From Pseudomonadota bacterium (lineage in GTDB: Bacteria; Myxococcota_A; Polyangia; Haliangiales; Haliangiaceae), in assembly GCA_022360315.1 (NCBI GenBank), contig JAKSDA010000487.1, positions 1 to 64,000 on the forward strand: a stretch of DNA of 64,000 bases, given 5' to 3'. Both the position numbers and the translations under genes were made by a program. Each line of letters begins with the position of its first letter. Within the stretch, counting starts at the first letter, position 1. This document shows, piece by piece, positions 16,560 to 25,125 of the stretch. Below the pieces are notes generated by a model. That model was not told the DNA's origin, made no database searches, and was given only the letters and a program-made list of their open reading frames with translations.

Positions 16560-16730
16560 TGATGGGGAGAGGATTGTGCTCGTCTGTCCATCCAGCGTCA
16601 AGGCGAAGACGGGCGCTTTTGTGCTGCCGCAGCCTGGTTCTTGGCCATCAAGTTCCCGACCGGCGTGCCGACTCTCGAAGGTGAGTGAGTTTTCGTACCC
16701 TCATCACAGCCCTTACAAGGACGTGGGCCG

Positions 16731-17942
16731 GTGAAGATCCTCATCGTCGACGATGATCCCCTTGCCCGCCGCCTTTTGCGGATTTATCTCGAGCAATGGG
16801 GTCACGACGTCGGGCAGGCCGGGAACGGCATCGAAGCGCTGGCCCAGCTCGACGAACAACCGTTTTCGGTGGTCGTCACTGATCTCATCATGCCCGAGCT
16901 CGACGGGCTCGAGCTGATCCGCCGCATGCGGGCGCACAGCGAGCGGGAATATGTGTATCTCATCGCGCTCACCGCCGGTTGCAGTCGCTGGGACGTGATC
17001 GCAGCCATGGAGGCTGGTGCCGACGATTTTTTGCGCAAGCCACTGGATCAGGACGAGTTGCGAGTCAGACTGCGCGCAGCGCAGCGCATTGTCGAGCTTC
17101 AGGAGAGCTTGCGGCGGCGCAACCGTCAGCTCGAGCTGGCCAATGCAGAGGTAAGAGCGGCCAACGAGCGGATGAGGCGCGATCTGGAAGCTGCGGCCGA
17201 GATTCAAGAGGCCCTTTTGCCGACCAACTTGAACAGTCTGCCCGGGGTCAATGTGGCATGGGCGTTCAAGCCGTGCGACGAACTGGCCGGCGACATCTTG
17301 AATGTCATCCCGCTCGACGACCACAACATGGCGTTATATCTGCTCGATGTCTGTGGCCACGGCGTGCCGGCGGCCCTGTTGTCAGTGACCCTGAGTCGAG
17401 TGCTGTCACCGGCATCTGACGCGGCCAGTTTGATCACCGAGGCCAGCGACAACTCGGTCCGCCGCATCGTACCGCCGAGACAGGTAGCCGACGCGCTCAA
17501 CGACCGTTTTCCGTGGGACCCGCTCACCGGCCAGTTCTTCACCTTGAACTACGGCGTATTCGACCGCAGGCGAAACGAGATCCGCTTTGTTTCGGCCGGG
17601 CATCCCGGGCCGGTGTATGTCCCCAGGCACGGTGTCCCTCGCATCTTTCACGCCGACGGACTTCCCATTGGTTTGAGCGATGTGGGTACCTTGACCTATG
17701 ACGAATACTCGCTCGCCCTAGAACCCGGCGATCGACTTTATCTCTATTCGGACGGCATCACCGAGACCCTCAACAGCCAGTCGGAGCTCTACGGAGACAG
17801 CCGACTGGTCGACGAGCTCCTGCGTTACCGCGACGAGTCACTCGAGGACAGCATTGCAGGGGTCATGGAGTCCATCGACAACTGGCGAGGCGGCCAGAGT
17901 CTCAGCGATGACGTCTCGATGCTCGCGGTCGAAGTGGCTTGA
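16731..17942 (+). CDS. Response regulator with RsbU-type PP2C phosphatase output
   Basis: 403 residues from GTG 16731. The receiver domain (1-120) has the acidic pair DDD near residue 8, the phospho-acceptor Asp51 (VVTDLIMPELDGLE) and the conserved Lys in DDFLRKPL. A coiled-coil linker (~125-155, LQESLRRRNRQLELANAEVR) leads to a SpoIIE/RsbU phosphatase domain (160-403) with LAGDILNV, VCGHGVPAALLS, VSAGHPGPV, YSDGITET and SDDVSMLAV, which supply the Mn-binding acidic residues. Such proteins dephosphorylate anti-anti-sigma factors in partner-switching pathways. The cognate kinase is not adjacent. Confidence 0.93.
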   Translation: MKILIVDDDPLARRLLRIYLEQWGHDVGQAGNGIEALAQLDEQPFSVVVTDLIMPELDGLELIRRMRAHSEREYVYLIALTAGCSRWDVIAAMEAGADDFLRKPLDQDELRVRLRAAQRIVELQESLRRRNRQLELANAEVRAANERMRRDLEAAAEIQEALLPTNLNSLPGVNVAWAFKPCDELAGDILNVIPLDDHNMALYLLDVCGHGVPAALLSVTLSRVLSPASDAASLITEASDNSVRRIVPPRQVADALNDRFPWDPLTGQFFTLNYGVFDRRRNEIRFVSAGHPGPVYVPRHGVPRIFHADGLPIGLSDVGTLTYDEYSLALEPGDRLYLYSDGITETLNSQSELYGDSRLVDELLRYRDESLEDSIAGVMESIDNWRGGQSLSDDVSMLAVEVA

Positions 17943-17969
17943 CAGAAACACATTGGTTGGAAACGGATC

Positions 17970-17997
17970 GGGGATGGCCTCGGTATCGGCCATCCCC
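17970..17997. terminator. Bidirectional terminator hairpin
   Basis: Perfect 10-bp stem GGGGATGGCC / GGCCATCCCC with an 8-base loop, between the RsbU gene on plus and the Lrp gene on minus, which converge here. Confidence 0.6.
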
Positions 17998-18093
17998 GCG
18001 GCGAAGCCGATACGCTTGATGGACGGGGGACTGGATACGGTGCCGCGCAAGACCATTGCCAGGGCGGGACGGCGCCAGCTTCGACGCCCTCGG

Positions 18094-18612
18094 TCAGCTG
18101 TGATCGCAATCCAATACTAACTCCGAGCGGGCGTATTCGAAGATAATGCTGGTCTCGACGTGCTGTATCTCCTTGCGGGTGGCAACCCGTTGCACCACCA
18201 CCTCGTGCAGATGCTTGATATCCCGTGTGGCCACGTGAATCAAGAAGTCGGTCCGCCCGGCGAGATGATAAAATGCCACCACCTCGGGCAAGGCGAGGAG
18301 AAAGTCGCGCAGGCTGTGGTAATTGGCCCGCGTGTGCCGGCCAGTCTGGAGCGAGATCATGGCCTGCACGCCAATGCCCACCGCGTCAGGGTCCACATCG
18401 GCGTGAAAACCGCGCAGCACTCCGCTCTCGACCAGGCGGCGAACCCGGGCCAGGCAACTCGATTGAGCTAAACCCACGTGCGCCGCCAGCTCTTTGTTGG
18501 AAAGCCGAGCATTCTTCGCCAGCGCGGCCACAATCTCGAAGTCGATTCGATCAAGAGTATCGATCGGGCGTTCCTTTCGAATTTTATTTGTTTGTCCTGG
18601 CATGGTTTGCAT
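18094..18612 (-). CDS. Lrp/AsnC-family transcriptional regulator
   Basis: About 172 residues from ATG 18612 (a second ATG at 18603 is possible). The N-terminal helix-turn-helix reads LDRIDFEIVAALAKNARLSN, KELAAHVGLAQSSCLARVRR, LVESGVLRGFHADVDPDAVG. The RAM effector domain follows (VQAMISLQTGRHTRANYHSL, VVAFYHLAGRTDFLIHVATR). It is divergently transcribed from the PLP decarboxylase gene, an arrangement usual for an Lrp-type regulator that controls an amino-acid catabolic neighbour. The longer upstream frame overlaps the decarboxylase and is not used. Confidence 0.93.
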   Translation of the reverse strand: MQTMPGQTNKIRKERPIDTLDRIDFEIVAALAKNARLSNKELAAHVGLAQSSCLARVRRLVESGVLRGFHADVDPDAVGIGVQAMISLQTGRHTRANYHSLRDFLLALPEVVAFYHLAGRTDFLIHVATRDIKHLHEVVVQRVATRKEIQHVETSIIFEYARSELVLDCDHS

Positions 18613-18657
18613 GAAATTCTTATTCACATGGTCACTAGGGAATATTATTCTAGATGC

Positions 18658-18663
18658 TATAAT
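18658..18663 (+). promoter_or_regulatory. Near-consensus -10 element
   Basis: TATAAT at 18658-18663 in an AT-rich patch between the Lrp gene and the decarboxylase. No convincing -35 box is at the expected distance, which suits an activator-dependent promoter. It favours the ATG at 18700 over the ATG at 18628 as the decarboxylase start. Confidence 0.4.
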
Positions 18664-18699
18664 GCCGCATCTGCTGGTATCAAGACCCTTGCACGTCTC

Positions 18700-20088
18700 A
18701 TGGAGCGATTGCAGAGCGGTCCGGTGCTGCCCGGGCCCGAGGCGGTGGCGGCGCTCGGGGAGCTGCGCGATTCGCTCGGGGACCGGGGCATCGGCGTGCG
18801 GGCCGCGCTGGACGAGTTCGAGCGCCTGTGCATTCCAGCGAGTATGGCGGTGGCCTCGGCCGGTTGCCTCGGCCTCATCCACTCGTCACCCCTGCCGGCG
18901 ACGCTGCCCGCAGAGCTCCTGGTTGCTGCCCTCAATAACAACACAGGCTGCGATCTGACCGCTCCGGCGGCAGCGTTTGCCGAGGGCGAGGTCATGCGGA
19001 TGATGAAGCAGCTGGTCGGCTGGGACGAGTCCGCGTCGGCACAGCTGGTTCCCGGCGGTTCGTACGCTTCTGCACAGGCCACGATTTTGGCTCGGTCAGA
19101 ACGGCTGCCCGAGTGGGAGGAACACGGTCCATCGGCAGTGGCGCGACCGCCGTGCATCTACGTGTCCGAAGCCAGCCATTTTTCGGCCACCCGGAGCGCG
19201 CGGGTTGCCGGTTTTGGCTGGCGAGGCGTACGGCGAGTGCCCACCCGGGGCCGGGGGCAGCTCGACCCGGTCGCGCTGCAACGGCTGATCGCCAGGGACA
19301 ACGCGGCCGGAAAACAGCCGATTGCTGTGATCGCGACCGCGGGTACGACGAGCACCGGGGCCGTGGACCCGCTCGCGGCGGTCGCTGAGATCTGCCGGGA
19401 ACACGGGCTGTGGATGCACGTCGATGCGTGTTACGGCGGCGCCGGCTTGCTGGTGCCCGAGCTCGCAGACGAGTTCGCAAGCATTGCGAGCGCCGACTCC
19501 ATTGCCATCGATCCCCACAAATGGATGTTCATGCCGCTGGTCTCCGCTGTGTTCTTGACCCGACACGCGGAGGCCGAGCGACGGGCGTTCGCAGTCGCCG
19601 ATGCCTGGTATATCCCGCCATCCAATCGGGCCCGGGATGCCTTCACTCGCGGCGTGGCCGCGTCCCGTCGGGCCTCGGCGTTGACTCTCTGGTTGGCTCT
19701 GCGCGCCCACGGGCAAGACGCCATCCGCAGCGCGGTGCGGCGCAACATCGGGCTCGCCCGACAGCTGGAGGACAGACTGCGCGAGCGCGGATTCGAGGTG
19801 CTGGCCGGAGGCCAGTTATCGACAGTCTGCGCCCGCTGGCCAGCCCAGAGCTCCAGCGACGCGTCCGACGATGAAATTCACACAGCGATCTGCCGTGCTG
19901 CGAGCCAATCGGGGCACCTTTGGCTCGCCACGACTCGCCACGCCGGGCGCACCTGGCTGCGCTTCTGCGTGGCCAACTTGCTCACCACCGAGGACGATAT
20001 CGACGCCATCGCCGATACCGTATCCAGCGCAGCGCAAGCCGTGCAGGTGCCACATTGCCCCGAACCACCGCATCGTATCACCGGCTGA
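18700..20088 (+). CDS. PLP-dependent amino-acid decarboxylase (group II)
   Basis: About 462 residues from ATG 18700, or 486 from ATG 18628. The fold type I group II decarboxylase signatures are present: LLVAALNNNTGCDLTAPAA, GGSYASAQATILAR, SEASHFSATRSAR with the His that stacks on PLP, AGTTSTGAVDP, WMHVDACYGG with the Asp holding the pyridine N, and IAIDPHKWMFMPL with the Schiff-base Lys. The family covers glutamate, aromatic amino acid, histidine and 2,4-diaminobutyrate decarboxylases, and the specificity cannot be assigned by eye. The divergent Lrp gene suggests regulation by an amino acid. Confidence 0.9.
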   Translation: MERLQSGPVLPGPEAVAALGELRDSLGDRGIGVRAALDEFERLCIPASMAVASAGCLGLIHSSPLPATLPAELLVAALNNNTGCDLTAPAAAFAEGEVMRMMKQLVGWDESASAQLVPGGSYASAQATILARSERLPEWEEHGPSAVARPPCIYVSEASHFSATRSARVAGFGWRGVRRVPTRGRGQLDPVALQRLIARDNAAGKQPIAVIATAGTTSTGAVDPLAAVAEICREHGLWMHVDACYGGAGLLVPELADEFASIASADSIAIDPHKWMFMPLVSAVFLTRHAEAERRAFAVADAWYIPPSNRARDAFTRGVAASRRASALTLWLALRAHGQDAIRSAVRRNIGLARQLEDRLRERGFEVLAGGQLSTVCARWPAQSSSDASDDEIHTAICRAASQSGHLWLATTRHAGRTWLRFCVANLLTTEDDIDAIADTVSSAAQAVQVPHCPEPPHRITG

Positions 20089-20210
20089 CCCATGCTCGTG
20101 GACGGCTCCCGCGCTTTCGATCGACAACCGAGATGGCTTTTCGATGCCTGCTGGACCGAGGATACCCGACCTGGCTCTCCCAGTCGATCGATAGATCGGC
20201 GTCGATGGCT

Positions 20211-20243
20211 GACTGAACACTCCCAATGCGTTGCTGTTCAGTC
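20211..20243. terminator. Hairpin between convergent genes
   Basis: GACTGAACA and TGTTCAGTC form a perfect 9-bp stem around a 15-base loop, exactly between the decarboxylase (plus) and mtaB (minus) ends. Confidence 0.45.
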
Positions 20244-21572
20244 CTAAAGTACAGCGGCGAGCATGCGAAGGTCGAGGCTTTCGCGGTGATCGCGGACGAC
20301 TGAATCCCCGCTGCCAATGCGGTCGAGCCGCGCCTCGGTAATCCGGTTTTCGAGGCCCGTGGCGGCCGCGACGATCGTATCTACGCGCAGATAATTGTCG
20401 GTATATCCCGACCAGCGACAGCTGCCGTCGCCTTGATCCTGCCCCCTGCCCTCCCACAAAACCGGGCGGACCTGGCTGAGAAACTGGCTCAAGTGCGCGC
20501 GTTTCATGTCGAGTGCGACGCCTTGCAGCTGACGGCTGCGCTCTCGCTTGTCCGGTCCAGATACCTGGCCAGTGAGGCGTGCGGCCGCGGTCCCCTGGCG
20601 GGGCGAGTACGAAAAGATATGGATGTGAGCGAAGCCGATACGGCGAACGAAGTCCACAGTCTCGGCCCATTCCGACCCGGTTTCGCCGGGAAAGCCCACG
20701 ATCACGTCGGTGGTGACGGTGAGCCCGGGAATGGTCGCACGGGCTTCGGCGACCAGGGCGGCGAACGCCGAGGTGCTGCAACGGCGCCCCATTTGGCGCA
20801 GCACGCGATCCGAGCCGCTCTGCAGCGGCAGGTGCAGATGGGGCATGAGCCGCGGGTTTTGCCAAAGCGAGAAAAAGCCGTCGGGCAGGTCCCACGGCTC
20901 GAGCGAGGACAGACGGAGTCGCGGAATATCAGTGCGAGCCAGGATGGCCTCGACCAGTGTGTGCAGGTCGCAGCCCAGGTCACTGCCGTATCCGCCGAGG
21001 TGTACCCCGGTGAGCACGACCTCTTGCAATCCCGCAGCGCGAAGCCCGGCAACTTCGGCGACAAGCTCGTCGATCGTGCGACTGCGCTCGTCGCCGCGAG
21101 CCACGGTGACAATGCAGAACGTACAGCGGTGGCGGCAGCCGTCCTGAACCTTGATGAACCCGCGCGTACGCCCGGCATGGCCGTATACATGGCTGCCCTC
21201 GGGCTCGCTGGCCAGGCCCGGCATGGTCGCGATGTCCAGTTCTTCGAGAACCCGCTCGACCAGCTGATCCTTGTCTCGGTTGCCGATGAGAAGATCGACG
21301 CCGGCAACCGAGGCCGCCCGCTCGGGTTCGAGTTCGGCAAAACAACCGGTCAGAACCAGACTGGCGCTCGGGTTCTGCCGGTGCAAGCTGTTGACCAGCT
21401 TGCGCGATTTGCGCGCGGCCTCACCGGTGACCGCGCAGGTATTGACCACCATGACCTGGGCGCGGTTCGGATCGCTCACCACTCGGTGGCCCCGCACGCG
21501 AAAGTCGCGCGACCAGCCGGCGAGTTCGGCCTCGTTGAGTCGGCAGCCCAATGTGGTGAGAAAAACCTGCAC
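20244..21572 (-). CDS. mtaB: tRNA t6A37 methylthiotransferase (MtaB-like radical SAM)
   Basis: 442 residues. The N-terminal UPF0004 domain starts FLTTLGCRLNEAELAGW and keeps three cluster cysteines (LGCRLN, NTCAVTGEA, TGCFAE). The radical SAM cluster motif is CRHRCTFC inside FIKVQDGC. The TIM-barrel features VLTGVHLGGYG and LHLPLQSGSDRVLRQMGR are typical of the MiaB/MtaB/RimO family. The N-terminal pattern and EAARKSRK after NTCAVTG favour MtaB over MiaB or RimO. It would add the 2-methylthio group to t6A at position 37 of tRNAs that read ANN codons. It stands alone between genes on both sides. Confidence 0.9.
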   Translation of the reverse strand: MQVFLTTLGCRLNEAELAGWSRDFRVRGHRVVSDPNRAQVMVVNTCAVTGEAARKSRKLVNSLHRQNPSASLVLTGCFAELEPERAASVAGVDLLIGNRDKDQLVERVLEELDIATMPGLASEPEGSHVYGHAGRTRGFIKVQDGCRHRCTFCIVTVARGDERSRTIDELVAEVAGLRAAGLQEVVLTGVHLGGYGSDLGCDLHTLVEAILARTDIPRLRLSSLEPWDLPDGFFSLWQNPRLMPHLHLPLQSGSDRVLRQMGRRCSTSAFAALVAEARATIPGLTVTTDVIVGFPGETGSEWAETVDFVRRIGFAHIHIFSYSPRQGTAAARLTGQVSGPDKRERSRQLQGVALDMKRAHLSQFLSQVRPVLWEGRGQDQGDGSCRWSGYTDNYLRVDTIVAAATGLENRITEARLDRIGSGDSVVRDHRESLDLRMLAAVL

Positions 21573-21659
21573 AGTGCGGCATGCATTGTGCCCATTCGCG
21601 GCCCGGGATCAAGCCCAAAGCGGGCGGAGACAACTCCGGCCTTTGCGACAGGTTTCAGG

Positions 21660-23213
21660 TCAGCCATCATCCTCTGACTTGCGCCGATCGAGGCCGTGCG
21701 CGGCCATGAGGTTGTACATGTGCGAGCGGGCAATACCGAGTCGCTGCGCGGTTTTGCTGATGTTCCACTGGCCTTCTTCCAGGGCGTCCTGCAGCAGTCG
21801 GCGCTGAAATCGCCGGGTTTCCTCCTGAAAACTGATACGACGTCTGCCCTCCTTCTCGTCTTCCGGCTCGGGAAAAATGTGACGCGGCAATACTGACTCG
21901 CAGCCCTCGCCGTGGGTCCGGATAACCGCCGCAGCAATCGCGTTGGCCAGTTCGCGCACATTGCCCGGCCACGATGCCTCCCGGCACATAAATTGGGCTC
22001 GATGCGACAGACGCAGCGCCCCCAGACCGTGCTCCTGACAGGTCTTGTTGCAAAAATGCTGGGCCAGAAGCGGAATGTCACTGCGACGTTCAGAAAGCGA
22101 CGGCATGCGGATGGGCAAAATCTGCAGTCGGTGGAAGAGGTCCTCACGAAATTGCCGGCGTTTGACCATGTCTTTGAGATCGGCGTTGGTGGCTGCGACA
22201 ATGCGGACATCGGCGCGCAGCGCCCGATTGGACCCGAGCGGATAATAACGCCTGTCCTGGAGCAGCTGGAGCAACTTGGCCTGGGCGTCGAGCGGAAGCT
22301 CGCCGACTTCGTCGAGAAAGAGCGTGCCCCCCTCGGCCGCAGCAACCTTGCCCGGGATATCGCCAAATGCCATCGAGTGAGCGCCTTTTTCTGCGCCAAA
22401 AAGCTCGCTCTCCATCAGATTCTGCGGAATCGCCGAACAGTTGAGCTCGATAAACGGGCCGCTCGCACGCGGACTGTTGTGAGCAATGGCACGGGCCAGG
22501 GCGGTTTTGCCAGTCCCGGACGGTCCAGTAATGAGGACATTGATATCCAGCGGTGCAGCGAGAAACGCGTTCTTGAGCACTTCGGCCAGAGTGCGAGAAC
22601 GACCCAGAAGACCACCACAGCGGAACTCCTCCCGGACTTTCGCTGTGTGGTCCTCGTCCTTGCTGCGGCGCAGTCGCTCGATCAGCCGATCGGCGAGGGG
22701 TGCCAGGATCTTGCCGAAAAACTCGGTGCGATCGCGATCCTCGGCGGTAAATCCGCCCTTTTTGCGCCGCCCCTGCAAGTACACTACCCCGAGCGGCGGT
22801 GCCGCGCCCACCGGTGCGCATAATACAGCTTCGATCTTGTGCACCCGCACACTCATACGGTTCTGAAAGCGCGGATCGTGCAGCGCCGAGTTGGTCTCGA
22901 TCGTCTTGTTCTGCGCAATCGCCTCGGCAATGATACCGCGCGAGATCGACTCGCGGATCGCGTCCAGATCCTCCTCGCTGCAGCCGTACGCCGTCGCCCA
23001 GTGCTCGATCTCTTCATCCTCTTGTAAACACAGATAGCCGCGCTGGGCGCCGGTAAATCCCACGATCATGCCAAGGGCTTCCTCCAGCAGGGGTTCTAGC
23101 TCTTGCTGCGCACCGAGGTCCAGAAGCCGGCGATAAAAATCTCGTTCACGACGGGCGCGATCAATATCGTCACCCGCCTGTGTGTGCTGGTATTGAGGGC
23201 CTGAAGTTGTCAT
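21660..23213 (-). CDS. GAF-AAA+-Fis transcriptional regulator (NtrC-like, GAFTGA loop degenerate)
   Basis: About 517 residues from ATG 23213. Residues ~30-170 form a GAF sensor (GMIVGFTGAQRGYLCLQEDE, then VLCAPVGAAPPLGVVYLQGR). The AAA+ domain has Walker A (GPSGTGKTALARAIA) and Walker B (GGTLFLDEVGEL), plus REDLFHRLQILPI and WPGNVRELANA. The C-terminal Fis-type HTH is WNISKTAQRLGIARSHMYNL. The sigma-54-contacting loop, normally GAFTGA, reads EKGAHSMAFGDIPG, so direct sigma-54 activation is doubtful. It may act by oligomerised DNA binding or have changed its partner. A 46-residue upstream extension of the frame is unlikely to be translated. Confidence 0.85.
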   Translation of the reverse strand: MTTSGPQYQHTQAGDDIDRARRERDFYRRLLDLGAQQELEPLLEEALGMIVGFTGAQRGYLCLQEDEEIEHWATAYGCSEEDLDAIRESISRGIIAEAIAQNKTIETNSALHDPRFQNRMSVRVHKIEAVLCAPVGAAPPLGVVYLQGRRKKGGFTAEDRDRTEFFGKILAPLADRLIERLRRSKDEDHTAKVREEFRCGGLLGRSRTLAEVLKNAFLAAPLDINVLITGPSGTGKTALARAIAHNSPRASGPFIELNCSAIPQNLMESELFGAEKGAHSMAFGDIPGKVAAAEGGTLFLDEVGELPLDAQAKLLQLLQDRRYYPLGSNRALRADVRIVAATNADLKDMVKRRQFREDLFHRLQILPIRMPSLSERRSDIPLLAQHFCNKTCQEHGLGALRLSHRAQFMCREASWPGNVRELANAIAAAVIRTHGEGCESVLPRHIFPEPEDEKEGRRRISFQEETRRFQRRLLQDALEEGQWNISKTAQRLGIARSHMYNLMAAHGLDRRKSEDDG

Positions 23214-23732
23214 CAGGCCTCGATATAGAAGCAAGCGACAAGCCAACACATCCAAAATCTCTAACAGCCCGTGATGTGGCTGTTCTGGCTGCAAGATGAC
23301 GGCTTTGACTACATTTGCCTGCCCACTTTGCTGGACGATCACAGCTCGTGCGTGTCTTCAATCCAGGACGGCTATCAGAACATAACCCGCCCGTCAACGG
23401 AACACCCGGCGAGAAAATTGTAATGCAGCCTGCTCACTTTCCATCCAGTAAACGTCCCCCAGCAGTGGCCTGTTATTCATTTTTTTGATTAAGCACATGT
23501 ATTTGCTCCACAGGTCGAAAACCGATCATCCTTTAACCCGGTCCGTAACGCTGAAGCAAAATCACAATACCGGACCTTCCGCGCTGCTGCCGAAACTCGT
23601 CGCATTGCCAGAGGCCGTCGCAATACTGAGCACCGACGCAATGCTGAAGAAAACAGAGCATCGCGAATCAAAATTCTTTATTAGCGTCCAGAACAGGTAC
23701 CGCAAGGCCTATCACGTGGGTCCATTGCGCGC
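23214..23732. other. Intergenic stretch without a supported gene
   Basis: 518 bases, AT-richer than its surroundings. Small frames (for example plus 23485-23808) overlap the start of the next gene and show no domain or ribosome-binding site. It probably contains the promoter of the GAF-AAA+ regulator. No clear repeat or RNA gene was seen. Confidence 0.5.
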
Positions 23733-24602
23733 TCACCTGCCAGATGTAGTCCAGGTCTCGGAATCAGGAATCACTGCCCGGAGGGGGCGGGCGAGCTCGT
23801 CTGTGTAGTCGGTGCGTAGATCGATCCGGCCGGGATGCGGGCGATCGAGATCGCTGCGCCGCGCGATGGCAAAATCGGCACCGATGGCAAACTCCCGGTC
23901 GAGATAGCTCGCCAGTTCGGGGCGCGACACGATGCGCCGGGCAGTGATATGACGCACGCCGCAAATCTCGCTCTCGGCCAGGTCCACAACCCGCGCTGCG
24001 GCGTCCTCTGCCCACACCGCCGACCGATACTCATCAGCCACCACGGTCATGGGAAGTCGGCGGGCAGTGCGATAGCGCAACCAGTCCAGATGTCCAATGC
24101 GACCGTTGTACGACGGGCCGATCCACAAGCCGGCTCGCACGACCAGCGACCGCTCGTGCCGGGCGAGCAGCATCTCCTCGGCCAGGGCGCGTGTCCTGCC
24201 ATAAACGCTGATCGGATCGCTCGGCGCTGCCTCGCTGTATGGGCCCGAATCGCCGCTGTATACGTGATCGCTCGATACATAGATGAGTCGGGTTTCGGCG
24301 GGCAGATGGTCGAGCAGAATCTCCATGCCGCGAACATTGACCTCATAGGCGAATTCGGGCGAGGTCTCGCATTTCTTCACATCACAAATACCCGCGCAGT
24401 GAATGATCCGAGCCGGCCGCTCGCGGCCAAAGAGTGACCGCACAGCAACCTCATCCTGCAAATTCAGACGCCTCCACTGCGCTCCGCGGGGAACCCGCGT
24501 GTGCTGATTGCAAAATGGGATCCGATTACCCGATCGGGCGAGGCGCGCGATCGACCAGCCAACTATGGAGTTGACGCCAAATAGAAACTCCAGCCCAATC
24601 AT
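23733..24602 (-). CDS. RmlD-like dTDP-4-dehydrorhamnose reductase family protein
   Basis: 289 residues from ATG 24602. The N-terminal dinucleotide fold is recognisable but atypical (FLFGVNSIVGWSIARLARSG), followed by CAGICDVKKCE, VNVRGMEILLDHLP, YVSSDHVYSGDSGPYSE and the catalytic YGRTRALAEEMLL, where the usual Tyr-x3-Lys is Tyr-x3-Arg. Later residues (VVADEYRSAVWAEDAAARVV and RPHPGRIDLRTDY) match RmlD/MAT2B-type extended SDRs. The Lys-to-Arg change and the odd Gly-rich loop mean activity should not be assumed. No other sugar-nucleotide genes are nearby. A longer upstream frame with Cys-rich residues is not used. Confidence 0.8.
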   Translation of the reverse strand: MIGLEFLFGVNSIVGWSIARLARSGNRIPFCNQHTRVPRGAQWRRLNLQDEVAVRSLFGRERPARIIHCAGICDVKKCETSPEFAYEVNVRGMEILLDHLPAETRLIYVSSDHVYSGDSGPYSEAAPSDPISVYGRTRALAEEMLLARHERSLVVRAGLWIGPSYNGRIGHLDWLRYRTARRLPMTVVADEYRSAVWAEDAAARVVDLAESEICGVRHITARRIVSRPELASYLDREFAIGADFAIARRSDLDRPHPGRIDLRTDYTDELARPLRAVIPDSETWTTSGR

Positions 24603-24860
24603 ATGGTGATCACAAATTGCTGCGCAGCACAGTGGCCAACGCAGTTGATGGCTGCCTCGACAGAAGCTGGACTCGACAATTGCACGCACCGCTATAGTCG
24701 CAAAATTTCACCAAGAAGTGAATCCCATGAGGTCGCGAGGCATCACATGAGGTTCGTTGCGTGTGATATAAACCTACATTTCTTGTTTTCATCCCGATAA
24801 CCCGATTACTGAAAACTGCACCCAGCAAAAAACAACCATCGTTTGAGTGTTATTTAAATC

Positions 24861-24876
24861 TGGCACATCTCGTGCT
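24861..24876 (+). promoter_or_regulatory. Sigma-54-like promoter (-24/-12)
   Basis: TGGCACATCTCGTGCT: the GG and GC doublets are exactly 10 bases apart, with TGGCAC complete and one mismatch in the -12 box (GTGCT for TTGCW). It lies upstream of the small membrane ORF at 24903 and the cytochrome-like operon at 25126. Confidence 0.45.
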
Positions 24877-24902
24877 TTGTCCCAATACGTACTGGCGGGG
24901 AA

Positions 24903-25115
24903 TTGGCCCTGGCGTTCGCTATCGCTGTTCTGACCATCAGTTCTGTCGCTGTGCTGGTCTGTGTGATTGCAGCCGCACGAAACCGGCATGAATTCCAAGC
25001 TCTCGACCAGTATATGGATCACGCCCGCGGAGATTTCCTCTCTGCAGGGGAGAAGGCTGTCCCGGAAAGGGGCATTTGCACGGATAACTCGATCGGTCGG
25101 CCGGGAAAGGACTGA
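24903..25115 (+). CDS. Possible small membrane protein
   Basis: 70 residues from TTG 24903 with GGCGGGGA just upstream. The N-terminus is one transmembrane segment (ALAFAIAVLTISSVAVLVCV) followed by a charged tail. Its start lies about 16 bases after the predicted sigma-54 transcription start, and its end is 10 bases before the next gene. The TTG start and the lack of a recognised family keep confidence low. Confidence 0.3.
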   Translation: MALAFAIAVLTISSVAVLVCVIAAARNRHEFQALDQYMDHARGDFLSAGEKAVPERGICTDNSIGRPGKD

Positions 25116-25125
25116 ATGAGCTCGT

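Noticed and set aside
20433..21677. 414-residue plus-strand frame
   Set aside because: Antisense to mtaB. No domain.
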